A stretch of DNA of 64,000 nt from Arthrobacter sp. HY1533 (lineage in GTDB: Bacteria > Actinomycetota > Actinomycetes > Actinomycetales > Micrococcaceae): positions 124,001 to 188,000 of the forward strand of contig NZ_JANKZF010000005.1 in the NCBI RefSeq assembly GCF_027568515.1, read 5' to 3'. The position numbers were made by a program, and so were the translations under genes. This document shows, one piece after another, positions 53,387 through 64,000 of this stretch. Every line of letters starts with the position of its first letter. Positions within the stretch are counted from its first letter, which is position 1. The notes beneath the pieces are model-generated. The model saw only the letters and a list, made by a program, of their open reading frames with translations, ran no database searches and was not told the DNA's origin.

Positions 53387-54217
53387 TCAGGCTTGGGTTG
53401 GTGCTGCACTGTCGGGTGAGTCGTCCTCGTCGTCGATCCCGAACAACGCGTCCTGGTCGCGGCGGTAGTCGTCGGCAACCAGGCGCCACCACAGGAACAG
53501 TGCGAAGCCGGCGAAGATGACCCACTCGGCGGCATAGAAAATGTTGAGCCAGTTGATCTTGCTGTTCTGGTCAGTGGCCGTGACGGTGATGAGCTGCAGC
53601 GGGCCCCCGGCGGCCGCGGCGCCCACGTCCTGGCCATCCAGCACTTCGCTGTGGGCCACGATGAACGCGGCGTAGGTGGTCACGTCCCAGAGGTTGGTCA
53701 GTTCGGAGGAGGACAGGGTGGAAACCTGGCCGGCAGGAAGATCGGGGGCGGGTTCCGGGCCCTCGGAGTTGAGCAGGCGTCCCTCAAGCGTGATGTTGCC
53801 GGCGGGGGCCGCGGGCACATTGTCGGCTGCGGGGAGCCAGCCGCGGGCCACGGGGATCACCACTTCCTTCGTGGCCGCCACCCCGTCCAGGACAGGGGCG
53901 CCGTCGACCACAAACGCCGTGACAACCCAGAAGCCAACCGCGCCGTCCTGCACACGGGAGGGCACCAGGACCTGCTTGGCGGCGTCAAAATGGCCGGTGG
54001 CTAAGACAAGCTGCCCCTCGATGTCGCCCTTCATGGGTTCGCCGGGTTTCATGGTGCCAAGGAGCGGCTGCACCTTTTCCGTGACCGACGGCGGGGCAAC
54101 GTCCTTTTGCAGCGAACGGGAGAATTGCCACTGGCTGAGCAGGACGAGGACGGCGCAGACGGCCAGCGCAAACACCAGTGCGGCTATCCATTTGGGCTTG
54201 ACGGCAGTTTTTAACAC
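53387..54217 (-). CDS. SURF1-family protein (cytochrome oxidase assembly)
   Basis: The 276-residue protein has one membrane helix at each end (about 10-29 and 228-248), the SURF1 topology. Conserved features include VLVLLSQWQFSRSLQKD, a central GFWVVTAFVVDGAPVL and VIPVARGWLPA, and near the end INWLNIFYAAEWVIFAGFAL. SURF1 proteins aid haem-copper oxidase assembly. GTG is placed 6 nt after a TACCGT box, again suggesting a leaderless message. No oxidase genes are adjacent. Confidence 0.9.
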   Translation of the reverse strand: MLKTAVKPKWIAALVFALAVCAVLVLLSQWQFSRSLQKDVAPPSVTEKVQPLLGTMKPGEPMKGDIEGQLVLATGHFDAAKQVLVPSRVQDGAVGFWVVTAFVVDGAPVLDGVAATKEVVIPVARGWLPAADNVPAAPAGNITLEGRLLNSEGPEPAPDLPAGQVSTLSSSELTNLWDVTTYAAFIVAHSEVLDGQDVGAAAAGGPLQLITVTATDQNSKINWLNIFYAAEWVIFAGFALFLWWRLVADDYRRDQDALFGIDDEDDSPDSAAPTQA

Positions 54218-54271
54218 ACTTCAACGGTACTTCGTAACCATGTAGAACAACGAATGCGGTCGAGACGGGGG

Positions 54272-54763
54272 TCAGTGGTCGAAGAACACCAGCGTTGAGT
54301 TGACCAGCTCGGCAATGACCTCGGCATCGTGGGCCCGGCGCAGCGATTCGCGGAAGTTTTCCTTGAACAGCGAGCGGGCCAGGGTGGCCAGGACTTCAAG
54401 GTGGGCGGAGAAGGAGTCCGCCGGGGTGGCAATGAGCAGGATCACGTTGGCGGGGCCGTCCACGGCACCGAAATCGAGGCTGTGGTCGAACTTGGTGATG
54501 CCCACCGCGATGGAAATGGACTCGACGTGGGCGCTGCGGGCGTGCGGCAGGCCGATGCCGCCGGGCAGGCCCGTGGCCATCTGGTGCTCACGGGAGTTGA
54601 CGTCCTGCAGGAATCCCTCCAGGTCCGAGATCCGGCCCTGCTCAAACAATTTCGCCGCCAGCTGGGCGGCCGCATCTTCCTTGGAGGAAGCCACCATTTC
54701 GAGGATGACCAGCCCGGGGTTGGTCAGTTCCGTTTCATAGCGCTCCAGCGAACCCGATGTCAT
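54272..54763 (-). CDS. PTS EIIA (fructose/mannitol-type) domain protein
   Basis: A 163-residue single EIIA type-2 domain. The phosphorylation site is the histidine in GIGLPHARSAHV; DLEGFLQDVNSREHQMATGL precedes it and VILLIATPADSFSAHLEVLA follows, matching the EIIA-Fru/Mtl pattern. It has no EIIB/EIIC partner nearby, so it may be a regulatory (PtsN-like) EIIA or an orphan subunit. Single minus-strand gene between SURF1 and guaB3. Confidence 0.88.
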   Translation of the reverse strand: MTSGSLERYETELTNPGLVILEMVASSKEDAAAQLAAKLFEQGRISDLEGFLQDVNSREHQMATGLPGGIGLPHARSAHVESISIAVGITKFDHSLDFGAVDGPANVILLIATPADSFSAHLEVLATLARSLFKENFRESLRRAHDAEVIAELVNSTLVFFDH

Positions 54764-54857
54764 TGGTACCTTTCGGCTGCGTTCAGGGGATGTCCCAATG
54801 GCCCCAGTCTAGCCGTTGGCGGCATCGCGGTGGCAGGCGGAAGGCCACGGGACGCAA

Positions 54858-54890
54858 CAGTGCCCCGGTCCGAGCGGGACCGGGGCACTG
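54858..54890 (-). terminator. Hairpin after guaB3
   Basis: A perfect 14-bp stem (54858-54871 with 54877-54890) with a 5-nt loop, 27 bp beyond the guaB3 stop. The minus-strand flank is TTGCG, so the T-tract is weak. Confidence 0.72.
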
Positions 54891-54917
54891 GGTGAAACTG
54901 CGGGCTGGGCCCGGTTG

Positions 54918-56042
54918 CTACGGGTTGACGATGACGTCGATCCGCTGGAATTCCTTCAGGTCCGAGTAGCCCGTGGTGGCCATGGACCGGCGCAGTGCAC
55001 CAATCAGGTTGGAGGTTCCGTCGGCCTGGTGGGCCGGGCCGTACAGCACTTCCTCCAGGGTTCCCACGGTGTCCATCTTCACGCGGTGGCCGCGGGGCAG
55101 TTCCTGGTGGTGCGCCTCGGCACCCCAGTGCCAGCCCTGGCCCGGTGCTTCGGCGGCCCGGGACAGTGCTGCGCCGAGCATGACGGCGTCGGCGCCCATG
55201 GCGATGGCCTTGACGATGTCGCCGCTGGAGCCCATGCCGCCGTCGGCAATCACGTGCACGTAGCGTCCGCCGGACTCGTCCATGTAGTCGCGGCGTGCCG
55301 CGGCAACGTCGGAGATGGCGCTGGCCATGGGCGAGCGGATGCCCAGGGCACGGCTTGTGGTGGTGGAGGCGCCGCCGCCGAAGCCCACCAGGACGCCGGC
55401 CGCGCCGGTGCGCATGAGGTGCAGGGCCGAGGTGTAGCCTGCCGCGCCGCCAACGATGACGGGGACGTCGAGCTCGTAGATGAACTGCTTGAGGTTCAGC
55501 GGCTCGGTGGTCTTGGAGACGTGCTCTGCCGAAACGGTGGTGCCGCGGATCACGAAGATGTCCACGCCAGCGGCGATGACTGTCTTGTAGAACTCCTGCG
55601 TGCGTCCCGGTGTCAGGGAGCCGGCCACGGTGACGCCTGCGGCGCGGATCTCGGCCAGGCGGGCCGTGATGAGCTCTGCCTTGATGGGTGCGCTGTAGAT
55701 TTCCTGCAGGCGGCGGGTGGTCTCGGGGTCAACGACCGAGCCCTCCAGCGTGGCGATCTCGTCGAGCACGGGCTGCGGGTCCTCGTAGCGGGTCCAGAGA
55801 CCTTCGAGGTCCAGCACGCCCAGGCCGCCCAGCTTGCCAAGGGCAATGGCGGTCTCCGGGGACATCACCGAGTCCATGGGCGCACCAATGACGGGCACCT
55901 CAAACTGGTAGGCGTCGATCTGCCATTTCACCGACACATCCTGGGGATCGCGAGTACGCCGGTTGGGCACAATCGAAATCTCATCAAGCGAGTATGCGCG
56001 GCGTCCGCGCTTTCCACGGCCAATCTCAATCTCATAAGTCAC
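54918..56042 (-). CDS. GuaB3 family IMP dehydrogenase-related protein
   Basis: A 374-residue IMPDH-fold protein lacking CBS domains, starting VTYEIEIGRGKRGRRAYSLD. The barrel shows VIGAPMDSVMSPETAIALGK, VIRGTTVSAEHVSK, VIVGGAAGYTSALHLM, VHVIADGGMGSSGDIVKAIA and MGADAVMLGAAL. The catalytic Cys loop of true IMPDH (GSICTT) is absent at the expected place, where G-AAGVLVGFGGGASTTT stands, which is normal for the GuaB3 family of actinobacteria. GTG follows AGGGGGC, 7 nt after TAGGCT. The frame is open far upstream but that part is antisense to another gene. Confidence 0.93.
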   Translation of the reverse strand: MTYEIEIGRGKRGRRAYSLDEISIVPNRRTRDPQDVSVKWQIDAYQFEVPVIGAPMDSVMSPETAIALGKLGGLGVLDLEGLWTRYEDPQPVLDEIATLEGSVVDPETTRRLQEIYSAPIKAELITARLAEIRAAGVTVAGSLTPGRTQEFYKTVIAAGVDIFVIRGTTVSAEHVSKTTEPLNLKQFIYELDVPVIVGGAAGYTSALHLMRTGAAGVLVGFGGGASTTTSRALGIRSPMASAISDVAAARRDYMDESGGRYVHVIADGGMGSSGDIVKAIAMGADAVMLGAALSRAAEAPGQGWHWGAEAHHQELPRGHRVKMDTVGTLEEVLYGPAHQADGTSNLIGALRRSMATTGYSDLKEFQRIDVIVNP

Positions 56043-56098
56043 GCCCCCTAGCCTATCCCAGCTGGCGCCCGAGCCCTTAAAGCTGCCCGCCGATGCTG

Positions 56099-57184
56099 CT
56101 ATGCGACGGCGGCCTGCAGGGTCTGGGCGGCGTGGCCTTCCAGCTCCGCGATGGCCTCCACCCGTCCTGCCATGGCGGCAAAGTCGGGCTCCCCCGCGGC
56201 CCCCACAAGGGCAGTCAGTGCCTCCCAGTGCTCGCCAAGTGCCCGGTATTGCGCGGCGGCCTCCGCCAGTCCGGCACGCCCGGTGGCGGACACCGCATCG
56301 GTGGAAGCAGCCGCCTCGTCCAGGAACTGGGCGTAGAGCGGGCGCAACGCCCCTGGTCCGCTGTAGCGCTTCCCTGCGAGCAGGCCGTGCAGCATCCCCA
56401 TCCCGGCGGCGCTGCGGTCCGGGTCGCCAAAGATCCTCATCCAGCCGTGCTTGGTTGAGGAGTCGGCAAGCCGCTGGGCCCACGTCTGCATGCCCCGGAT
56501 GCCGAAGTTCTTGGCATACCCCGGCGGAATCCCCGGCGGCGACTGCTGTGAGAGCAGTTCCCCGGCGGTCTCGGCCATGGCCGCCCGCACAACTTCCGCG
56601 GTCAGGGCCTCGCTGTCCATGGGGTCCGCGCCGCGGGGCGAAACATGGGCCTGCCAGTGCTTGTCCGCCTTGCGGGAGCCGCGCGCCTGCGCCAGCTCCT
56701 GGGCAGTGGACCGCCGAAGCTGCCCGCCGCCGTCGTCCACCAGGTAGTCCCCGCCGTCGCGGGCCACGACGGCCACGTCCACCGAGTCCGCATCTGCCAG
56801 CGGGTCTTCCGCTGCCCACGGCAGTTTTCCGCGCACCACACGCACGACGGCGGGCACACCCGTTTCGAGCGCGGCGTCCAGTCGGGACTGGGCCAGCTTG
56901 GCACTGCCGGTCTGCTGGATGTTGATGGCGGCACCGCTGCGGCGCAGCAGGTTTTCCGTGTAGGGGCCGGGGTGGAAGCGGGTCACGGCCGAGGCTGTGG
57001 TGATCTCCTTGTACTCGAAGGTGAAGATCATGAAGCCGATCCCGCCGGCCAGCCCGGAGAGCATGGCTTCGGTGAACGGCTGGTCCGTGAACGGGCTGCG
57101 CACGCCTGAGGCGGCCAGGACCCGGGTCCACAGCCCGGCGTCCCAGTGCGAATAGTCGGAGGCGGCGTCATAGGCGGGAAGCAT
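56099..57184 (-). CDS. BtrH N-terminal-like / DUF4872 family protein
   Basis: The 361-residue protein resembles the butirosin BtrH N-terminal family with a DUF4872-like C-terminal half: LAGGIGFMIFTFEYKEITTA near the start, VPAVVRVVRGKLPWAAEDPL, then GDYLVDDGGGQLRRSTAQEL. BtrH moves a carrier-bound acyl chain in butirosin biosynthesis; in this setting no antibiotic genes surround it, so the role is open. Located between guaB3 and a divergent gene. ATG start at 57184. Confidence 0.7.
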   Translation of the reverse strand: MLPAYDAASDYSHWDAGLWTRVLAASGVRSPFTDQPFTEAMLSGLAGGIGFMIFTFEYKEITTASAVTRFHPGPYTENLLRRSGAAINIQQTGSAKLAQSRLDAALETGVPAVVRVVRGKLPWAAEDPLADADSVDVAVVARDGGDYLVDDGGGQLRRSTAQELAQARGSRKADKHWQAHVSPRGADPMDSEALTAEVVRAAMAETAGELLSQQSPPGIPPGYAKNFGIRGMQTWAQRLADSSTKHGWMRIFGDPDRSAAGMGMLHGLLAGKRYSGPGALRPLYAQFLDEAAASTDAVSATGRAGLAEAAAQYRALGEHWEALTALVGAAGEPDFAAMAGRVEAIAELEGHAAQTLQAAVA

Positions 57185-57254
57185 GCGTCGATTCTATCGG
57201 CGGCGGCTGGCTCGGGCAGCCTGCCGCGGCGCACCCTCACCTAAACTTGGGGCC

Positions 57255-57872
57255 ATGACTGACACTGAACTGCGCATGACCGACCACGAGCTGCTGGCCC
57301 TGCTGTCCATGACCCCCACGGAATCGGCGGCCGTTGCCCTGGGCCTGCTGCGCCTGGACCAGCACTCTGACAACCAGCTGCTGCACAACGCCGGGCTCAC
57401 CACCTTGATGGTGCGCGGGCTGGCGGCGCCGCAGGGCGAGAAGATCGTCCCCGTGGACAAGTGCGCCGTGGTGGCTTCGGTGCTGTCGAAGGCGCAGGAA
57501 TGGCTGGAAATCACCCTGACCACACCCTCCAGCAGCCATGTGCTCTTCGCCGTGGGCTCCAATGTGGGCGCCGTACTGCTGAGCATCAGCCCCTACGGCG
57601 TGCATGACATCCAGCCCATTGAATCCGGACCCGCCATGCTGGAACTCGCCTTGCACCTGGCGGGTGAATACCTCACGGGCGCGGCCGAGGGCCTGCCCGC
57701 GACGGCCGCGGTCCGGCGCCTGCAGGTGGACGCGGAAACCGCTGTGGTGCAGCTGACCGCCGTTGAGTCCGGCGACTGGCTGCTGCGCCGCGGCGGCGAG
57801 ACGGACTTCACCGAGGAATCCCACCCGGCGGCCGAGGCCTTGGAAAAGTTCAAGGCGGCCCTGGCCGGTTGA
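57255..57872 (+). CDS. Conserved hypothetical protein, possibly secretion/carrier-type fold
   Basis: The 205-residue protein begins MTDTELRMTDHELLALLSMT. Pattern of a globular alpha/beta protein: short helices followed by strands such as HVLFAVGSNVGAVLLSIS and TAVVQLTAVESGDWLLRRGG. No membrane segment, no catalytic motif visible. TAAACT ends 7 nt before the ATG, suggesting a leaderless transcript. Divergent from the BtrH-like gene. I do not recognise the family. Confidence 0.75.
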   Translation: MTDTELRMTDHELLALLSMTPTESAAVALGLLRLDQHSDNQLLHNAGLTTLMVRGLAAPQGEKIVPVDKCAVVASVLSKAQEWLEITLTTPSSSHVLFAVGSNVGAVLLSISPYGVHDIQPIESGPAMLELALHLAGEYLTGAAEGLPATAAVRRLQVDAETAVVQLTAVESGDWLLRRGGETDFTEESHPAAEALEKFKAALAG

Positions 57873-57886
57873 GTTGACATGCAAGA

Positions 57887-57984
57887 CGACGGCGGGGGCG
57901 GCACCCTTATATGGTAAGTGTGAGGCCCCCCGGCCGGGCAAATGGGCCGCGACCTTTCATCTGAAAGGTGACGGCCCGCCGTCG
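57887..57984. other. Hairpin-rich intergenic segment after the hypothetical gene
   Basis: CGACGGCGGG (57887-57896) pairs with CCCGCCGTCG (57975-57984), enclosing a second perfect hairpin ACCTTTCA-TC-TGAAAGGT (57952-57969). There is no T-run. It might serve as a terminator or transcript end for the plus-strand gene. Confidence 0.4.
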
Positions 57985-57991
57985 CGGAAAC

Positions 57992-58159
57992 TGGGCCCAC
58001 GCCTCCGAGGGACCCGCGGCGAGCCTGCGAGTCGAGGGAGGAGGTGGTGGGCCCACGCCTCCGAGGGTCCCGCGGCGAGCCTGCGAGTCGAGGGAGGAGG
58101 TGGTGGGCCCACGCCTCCGAGGGACCCGCGGCGAGCCTGCGAGTCGAGGGAGGAGGTGG
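57992..58159. repeat. Three 56-bp tandem repeats at the guaB 3' end
   Basis: Three head-to-tail copies (57992-58047, 58048-58103, 58104-58159) start TGGGCCCACGCCTCCGAGGG and end GAGGGAGGAGGTGG. They differ by one base (AGGGACCC/AGGGTCCC). They end 3 bp before the guaB stop. There are no spacers, so this is not a CRISPR array. Confidence 0.92.
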
Positions 58160-58162
58160 GGA

Positions 58163-59761
<1,599 letters not shown>

Positions 59762-59863
59762 CTAAAACGAAACGGGCTGTGGCCCTATTCCCGAGGGCTG
59801 CATCACACCGGGGGCCCTGTAGTAGTGTTCGAAGGCAACAACCGGCCCCACAGGAAGCGGCTC

Positions 59864-60862
59864 ATGGCACTGCAAATTCGGATTGTTGTCCCAACCGAAA
59901 TTTCGGACCAGGTGGTGGCCATTGCCAGCGCCCATGAGGGCACAGCGGAGGTCTCCCGCATCCCCGGGGCCTCCCTTGTTCCCGCCGGTGACGTGATCAC
60001 GGTCCAGGCAGTGCGGGAGTCCGCCGGGGACCTGCTGCACCAGCTCCGCGGGCTGAACATTGCCAGGGTTGGCTCCGTCACCGTGGACACCCCGGAACTT
60101 GTCATTTCCGAACGGCTCGAGCTGGTGGACCAGTCCGTTCCAGGGGATGAGGCGGACGCCATCATCTGGGACGAGGTGGAGAAGAACACCAGTGAAGAGT
60201 CCAAGTTGACGTGGAGCTACCTCGCCTTCATGGTCATTGCCGTCCAGTTGGCGGGTATCGGCATCGTCACGGATTCCACCATTGCCATTGTGGGCGCCAT
60301 GGTGGTGGGTCCCGAGTTCGGCCCCCTGGCCGCCCTGGCCCTTGCCCTGGTTGACAGGAGGTGGAAGCTCGCGCGGCAGGCAGCCCTGGCACTGCTGGTC
60401 GGCTTTCCGCTCGCAATGCTGGTGGCAGCGGTGGCGACCGCCGCCTCCATCCCCCTTGGCCTGTTTGACCCCTCAAAGCTGCTGGAGGGGTCCACCTCCA
60501 CCGAGTTCATTTACCACCCGGGCTGGTATTCATTCATCGTGGCCGTCCTGGCCGGTGCGGCCGGGATGCTGTCGCTCATTGGGCGCAAGTCAGCTGTCCT
60601 GGTGGGCGTGTTCATTTCCGTGACCACCGTTCCGGCTGCGGGCTACGTGGCCGTTGCCCTGGTACTGGGCCAGCCGGACCGCGCAGCGGGATCGGCCCTG
60701 CAGCTGCTGCTCAATGTTGCCGGCATTGTGGTTTCCGCCGTCGTGGTCCTTCTCATCTACCGGCTGGGAAGGCGCCGCCGCCCGGCACCGTCGCCCTATT
60801 CGGTGGCCCAGGCCAGGATCACGCTGCCGCAGATGGGTGTCCGGAGCCCGTTCCGGCGTTAA
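59864..60862 (+). CDS. DUF389 membrane protein
   Basis: The 332-residue protein has a soluble N-terminal part (MALQIRIVVPTEISDQVVAI with a helix-rich region to about 120) and then the DUF389 six-helix core, marked by SYLAFMVIAVQLAGIGIVTD and STIAIVGAMVVGPEFGPLAA. The role of the family is unknown. The ATG at 59864 is preceded by CAGGAAG; the in-frame GTG at 59825 has none. It lies divergent to guaB and converges on groEL. Confidence 0.88.
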   Translation: MALQIRIVVPTEISDQVVAIASAHEGTAEVSRIPGASLVPAGDVITVQAVRESAGDLLHQLRGLNIARVGSVTVDTPELVISERLELVDQSVPGDEADAIIWDEVEKNTSEESKLTWSYLAFMVIAVQLAGIGIVTDSTIAIVGAMVVGPEFGPLAALALALVDRRWKLARQAALALLVGFPLAMLVAAVATAASIPLGLFDPSKLLEGSTSTEFIYHPGWYSFIVAVLAGAAGMLSLIGRKSAVLVGVFISVTTVPAAGYVAVALVLGQPDRAAGSALQLLLNVAGIVVSAVVVLLIYRLGRRRRPAPSPYSVAQARITLPQMGVRSPFRR

Positions 60863-60863
60863 T

Positions 60864-60937
60864 GCAAAAATGACACCGATCCCGCTTTCTGAGTCCGGGA
60901 TTCCGGTGTCAGATTGCGGGATCGGTGTCACTTTTGC
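60864..60937. terminator. Large bidirectional hairpin between the DUF389 gene and groEL
   Basis: A 22-bp stem with one mismatch (60864-60885 with 60916-60937) closes a 30-nt loop. It ends in CTTTTGC on plus and TTTTTGC on minus, so it can serve both convergent genes. Confidence 0.8.
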
Positions 60938-60947
60938 AGCTGGGCCA

Positions 60948-60999
60948 ACGCTGGGCCCACACGCTGGGCCCACACGCTGGGCCCACACGCTGGGCCCAC
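60948..60999. repeat. Four 13-bp tandem repeats ACGCTGGGCCCAC
   Basis: Perfect head-to-tail copies at 60948, 60961, 60974 and 60987. Each contains the palindrome TGGGCCCA, which is also in the 56-bp repeats near guaB. Confidence 0.9.
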
Positions 61000-61055
61000 G
61001 CTTGCCAGGTTCCCGGTAAATCGCGCCAGCGATTTACCGGGCCGGCAAGTGGGGA

Positions 61056-62750
<1,695 letters not shown>

Positions 62751-62778
62751 TCACAAAGCGGTTATGTGGCGAAAGCCG

Positions 62779-63075
62779 TTACTTGACGACGATGGCCAGC
62801 ACGTCGCGGGCCGAGAGAACCAGCAGCTCTTCGCCACCGGTCTTCACTTCGGTTCCACCGTACTTGGAGTAGATGACGACGTCGCCGACGGCAACATCGA
62901 TCGGGACGCGGTTGCCGTTGTCGTCAACGCGGCCGGGGCCCACTGCCACAACTTCGCCCTCCTGGGGCTTTTCCTTGGCGGTGTCCGGGATGACCAGGCC
63001 GGAGGCGGTGGTCAGCTCTGCTTCGAGCTGGCGAACAACAATACGATCCTCAAGAGGCTTAATAGAGACCGACAC
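62779..63075 (-). CDS. groES: Co-chaperonin GroES
   Basis: A 98-residue 10-kDa chaperonin: [20 protein letters not shown] at the start, [20 protein letters not shown] for the mobile loop, and [20 protein letters not shown] near the end. GTG at 63075 follows AAGGAGAGG. It heads the groES-groEL operon, with CIRCE elements 120-195 bp upstream. Confidence 0.97.
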   Translation of the reverse strand: MSVSIKPLEDRIVVRQLEAELTTASGLVIPDTAKEKPQEGEVVAVGPGRVDDNGNRVPIDVAVGDVVIYSKYGGTEVKTGGEELLVLSARDVLAIVVK

Positions 63076-63195
63076 TCGGACCTCTCCTTCACACGTAAAT
63101 TCTATGGATGGCCGGCAAACGTCTTTCAGCCATGTGGTGGAGCCCAACCGTCGTCGCGGTGCCGGTGATGCTCCCATGGCCGAAAGGCCTGCGGG

Positions 63196-63222
63196 TTAGC
63201 ACCCTCGGGGTGAGAGTGCTAA
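63196..63222 (-). promoter_or_regulatory. CIRCE element (HrcA operator) 1
   Basis: TTAGCACCC-9 nt-GAGTGCTAA differs from consensus TTAGCACTC-N9-GAGTGCTAA at one base. It lies downstream of the promoter, in the transcribed leader, where HrcA binding would block elongation. Confidence 0.92.
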
Positions 63223-63227
63223 CCCTG

Positions 63228-63257
63228 ACTCTATGGAATTGATTAGCACTCGGTCAA
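63228..63257 (-). promoter_or_regulatory. groES promoter
   Basis: On the minus strand, TTGACC (63252-63257), an 18-nt spacer and TAGAGT (63228-63233). The -35 box overlaps the second CIRCE element. Predicted transcription start is around 63221-63222, at the edge of CIRCE 1. Confidence 0.75.
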
Positions 63258-63269
63258 GGCGAGTGCCAG
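63243..63269 (-). promoter_or_regulatory. CIRCE element (HrcA operator) 2
   Basis: TTAGCACTC-9 nt-GAGTGCCAG has a perfect left arm and two changes in the right arm. It covers the -35 box. Two operators bracket the promoter. Confidence 0.85.
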
Positions 63270-63376
63270 ATTTGACCCCAAAAGCACGACGCCGGCGGGC
63301 CTGGTTTCGCTCACGGCGCACCTTGGGTGCCGCCAGGGCTGTTCACCCGTCCCGCGGCGGTGCAAGGATTGAGGCC

Positions 63377-64000
63377 ATGACGAGCCCAACTCCCCTGGTC
63401 CATGTGCGGGACCTGCAAAAGTCCTATGGCGGCACCCCAGCCGTGGACGGCATCAGCTTCGACATTGCCGAGGGCGAGACGTTCGCGCTCCTGGGCCCCA
63501 ACGGCGCCGGCAAAAGCACCACAGTGGAAATCCTGGAGGGGTACCGGGACAGGAGCGGCGGCGTCGCCAGTGTCCTGGGCGTGGACCCGCAGCACGGCGG
63601 CCGGGACTGGAAGGCGCAGCTGGGAATTGTTCTGCAGTCCAGCGGGGAAAGCGGCAACGTCACGGTCCTGGAGCAGCTGACGCACTTTGCCGGCTACTAC
63701 CCGCACCCGCGGGACGTTGGCGAGGTGCTGGAGGCCGTGGGGCTGGCAGGCAAGGCCAAAACCCGGATCAGCAAGCTCTCCGGCGGCCAGCGCCGCCGCG
63801 TGGATGTTGCCCTGGGCATCATTGGCCGGCCGCGGCTGCTCTTCCTGGACGAGCCGACCACCGGCTTTGACCCGGAGGCCCGGCGCCAGTTCTGGGGCCT
63901 GGTCAACCAGCTCAAGGCGGAGGGCACCACCATCCTGCTGACCACCCATTACCTTGACGAGGCCGCCACGCTGGCGGACCGCGCCGGGGTCATTGCCGGC
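63377..64000 (+). CDS. ABC transporter ATP-binding protein (partial, runs off the window)
   Basis: The first 208 residues of an ABC ATPase, MTSPTPLVHVRDLQKSYGGT at the start. Walker A is LGPNGAGKSTT, the signature is KLSGGQRRRVDVALGI, Walker B is LLFLDEPTTGFDP and the switch LLTTHYLDEA. It resembles export ATPases of the ABC-2 class (CcmA/NodI-like). It lies divergent from groES; ATG at 63377 follows AAGGATTGAGG. The rest of the gene and its permease lie beyond the window. Confidence 0.9.
   Translation, partial: MTSPTPLVHVRDLQKSYGGTPAVDGISFDIAEGETFALLGPNGAGKSTTVEILEGYRDRSGGVASVLGVDPQHGGRDWKAQLGIVLQSSGESGNVTVLEQLTHFAGYYPHPRDVGEVLEAVGLAGKAKTRISKLSGGQRRRVDVALGIIGRPRLLFLDEPTTGFDPEARRQFWGLVNQLKAEGTTILLTTHYLDEAATLADRAGVIAG

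Noticed and set aside
54918-57131. A single 737-residue minus-strand frame covering guaB3 and beyond
   Set aside because: The part above 56042 overlaps the BtrH-like gene in another frame and has Arg/Gly-rich shadow composition; guaB3 begins with the family N-terminus at 56042.
57992-58159. CRISPR-like array
   Set aside because: The 56-bp repeats are contiguous with no unique spacers, and no cas gene is present.

Overview
The window is a GC-rich actinobacterial chromosome segment. Its best fit is Micrococcaceae (Arthrobacter-like). The evidence is GC-rich codon usage, a 13E12/DUF222 HNH protein, class-E-sortase (LAxTG) surface anchoring, a groES-groEL1 operon under CIRCE elements, the paired guaB/guaB3 genes, and many start codons sitting 6-8 nt behind a TANNNT box, as expected for leaderless transcripts. 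No rRNA, CRISPR array, insertion sequence or recognisable integrase is present. One tRNA, tRNA-Ala(CGC), is present.

Layout. 0-6.8 kb: a large surface-anchored family-20 hexosaminidase and a membrane-domain/lipase fusion. 6.8-11.2 kb: malate dehydrogenase in one operon with 5-oxoprolinase (pxpA and a pxpB-pxpC fusion), then a convergent Nudix/small membrane pair. 11.2-14.6 kb: TetR regulator plus ABC exporter. 14.6-22.1 kb: DivIVA-domain protein, penicillin-binding lipoprotein, 13E12 HNH protein, ABC-F ATPase and a dienelactone-hydrolase-like enzyme. 22.1-26.9 kb: ArsR-VOC operon with a readable promoter/operator, a GAP-family membrane protein, a possible small RNA, a second VOC protein, an MFS transporter and a LysR regulator. 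27-30.4 kb: pseudouridine catabolism (psuG, psuK) with a downstream MFS transporter. 30.4-32.6 kb: a Fur-family regulator followed on the same strand by a small GSYVT-repeat protein, a His/Cys-rich membrane protein and a CueP-like copper lipoprotein. 32.6-35.1 kb: membrane-anchored GDPD and an acetyltransferase.

35149-40575 is a clearly foreign, AT-richer island. It is bounded by a 35-bp direct repeat whose right copy is the 3' end of the intact tRNA-Ala gene. It carries a tight operon: a restriction-endonuclease-like protein, a small putative winged-helix protein and a Rad50-like ATPase with a CPTC zinc hook. A membrane protein gene precedes them. This matches the plan of the predicted ABC-three-component (ABC-3C) conflict systems and is the most interesting system in the window. 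The island has no integrase.

40.7-46.7 kb holds core genes (galU, RimJ-type acetyltransferase, 5-formyl-THF cyclo-ligase, FmdB zinc ribbon, SAF/CpaB-like protein). 46.7-51 kb holds a 1,411-residue helicase-like/nuclease-like protein with altered ATPase motifs. 51-60 kb is a guanine nucleotide block (guaA, guaB3, guaB) with DUF3817, SURF1, a PTS EIIA-like domain and a BtrH-like protein. 60-63.3 kb has a DUF389 membrane protein and groES-groEL1. The window ends inside an ABC transporter ATPase gene. All function calls rest on reading motifs by eye; no database search was run.
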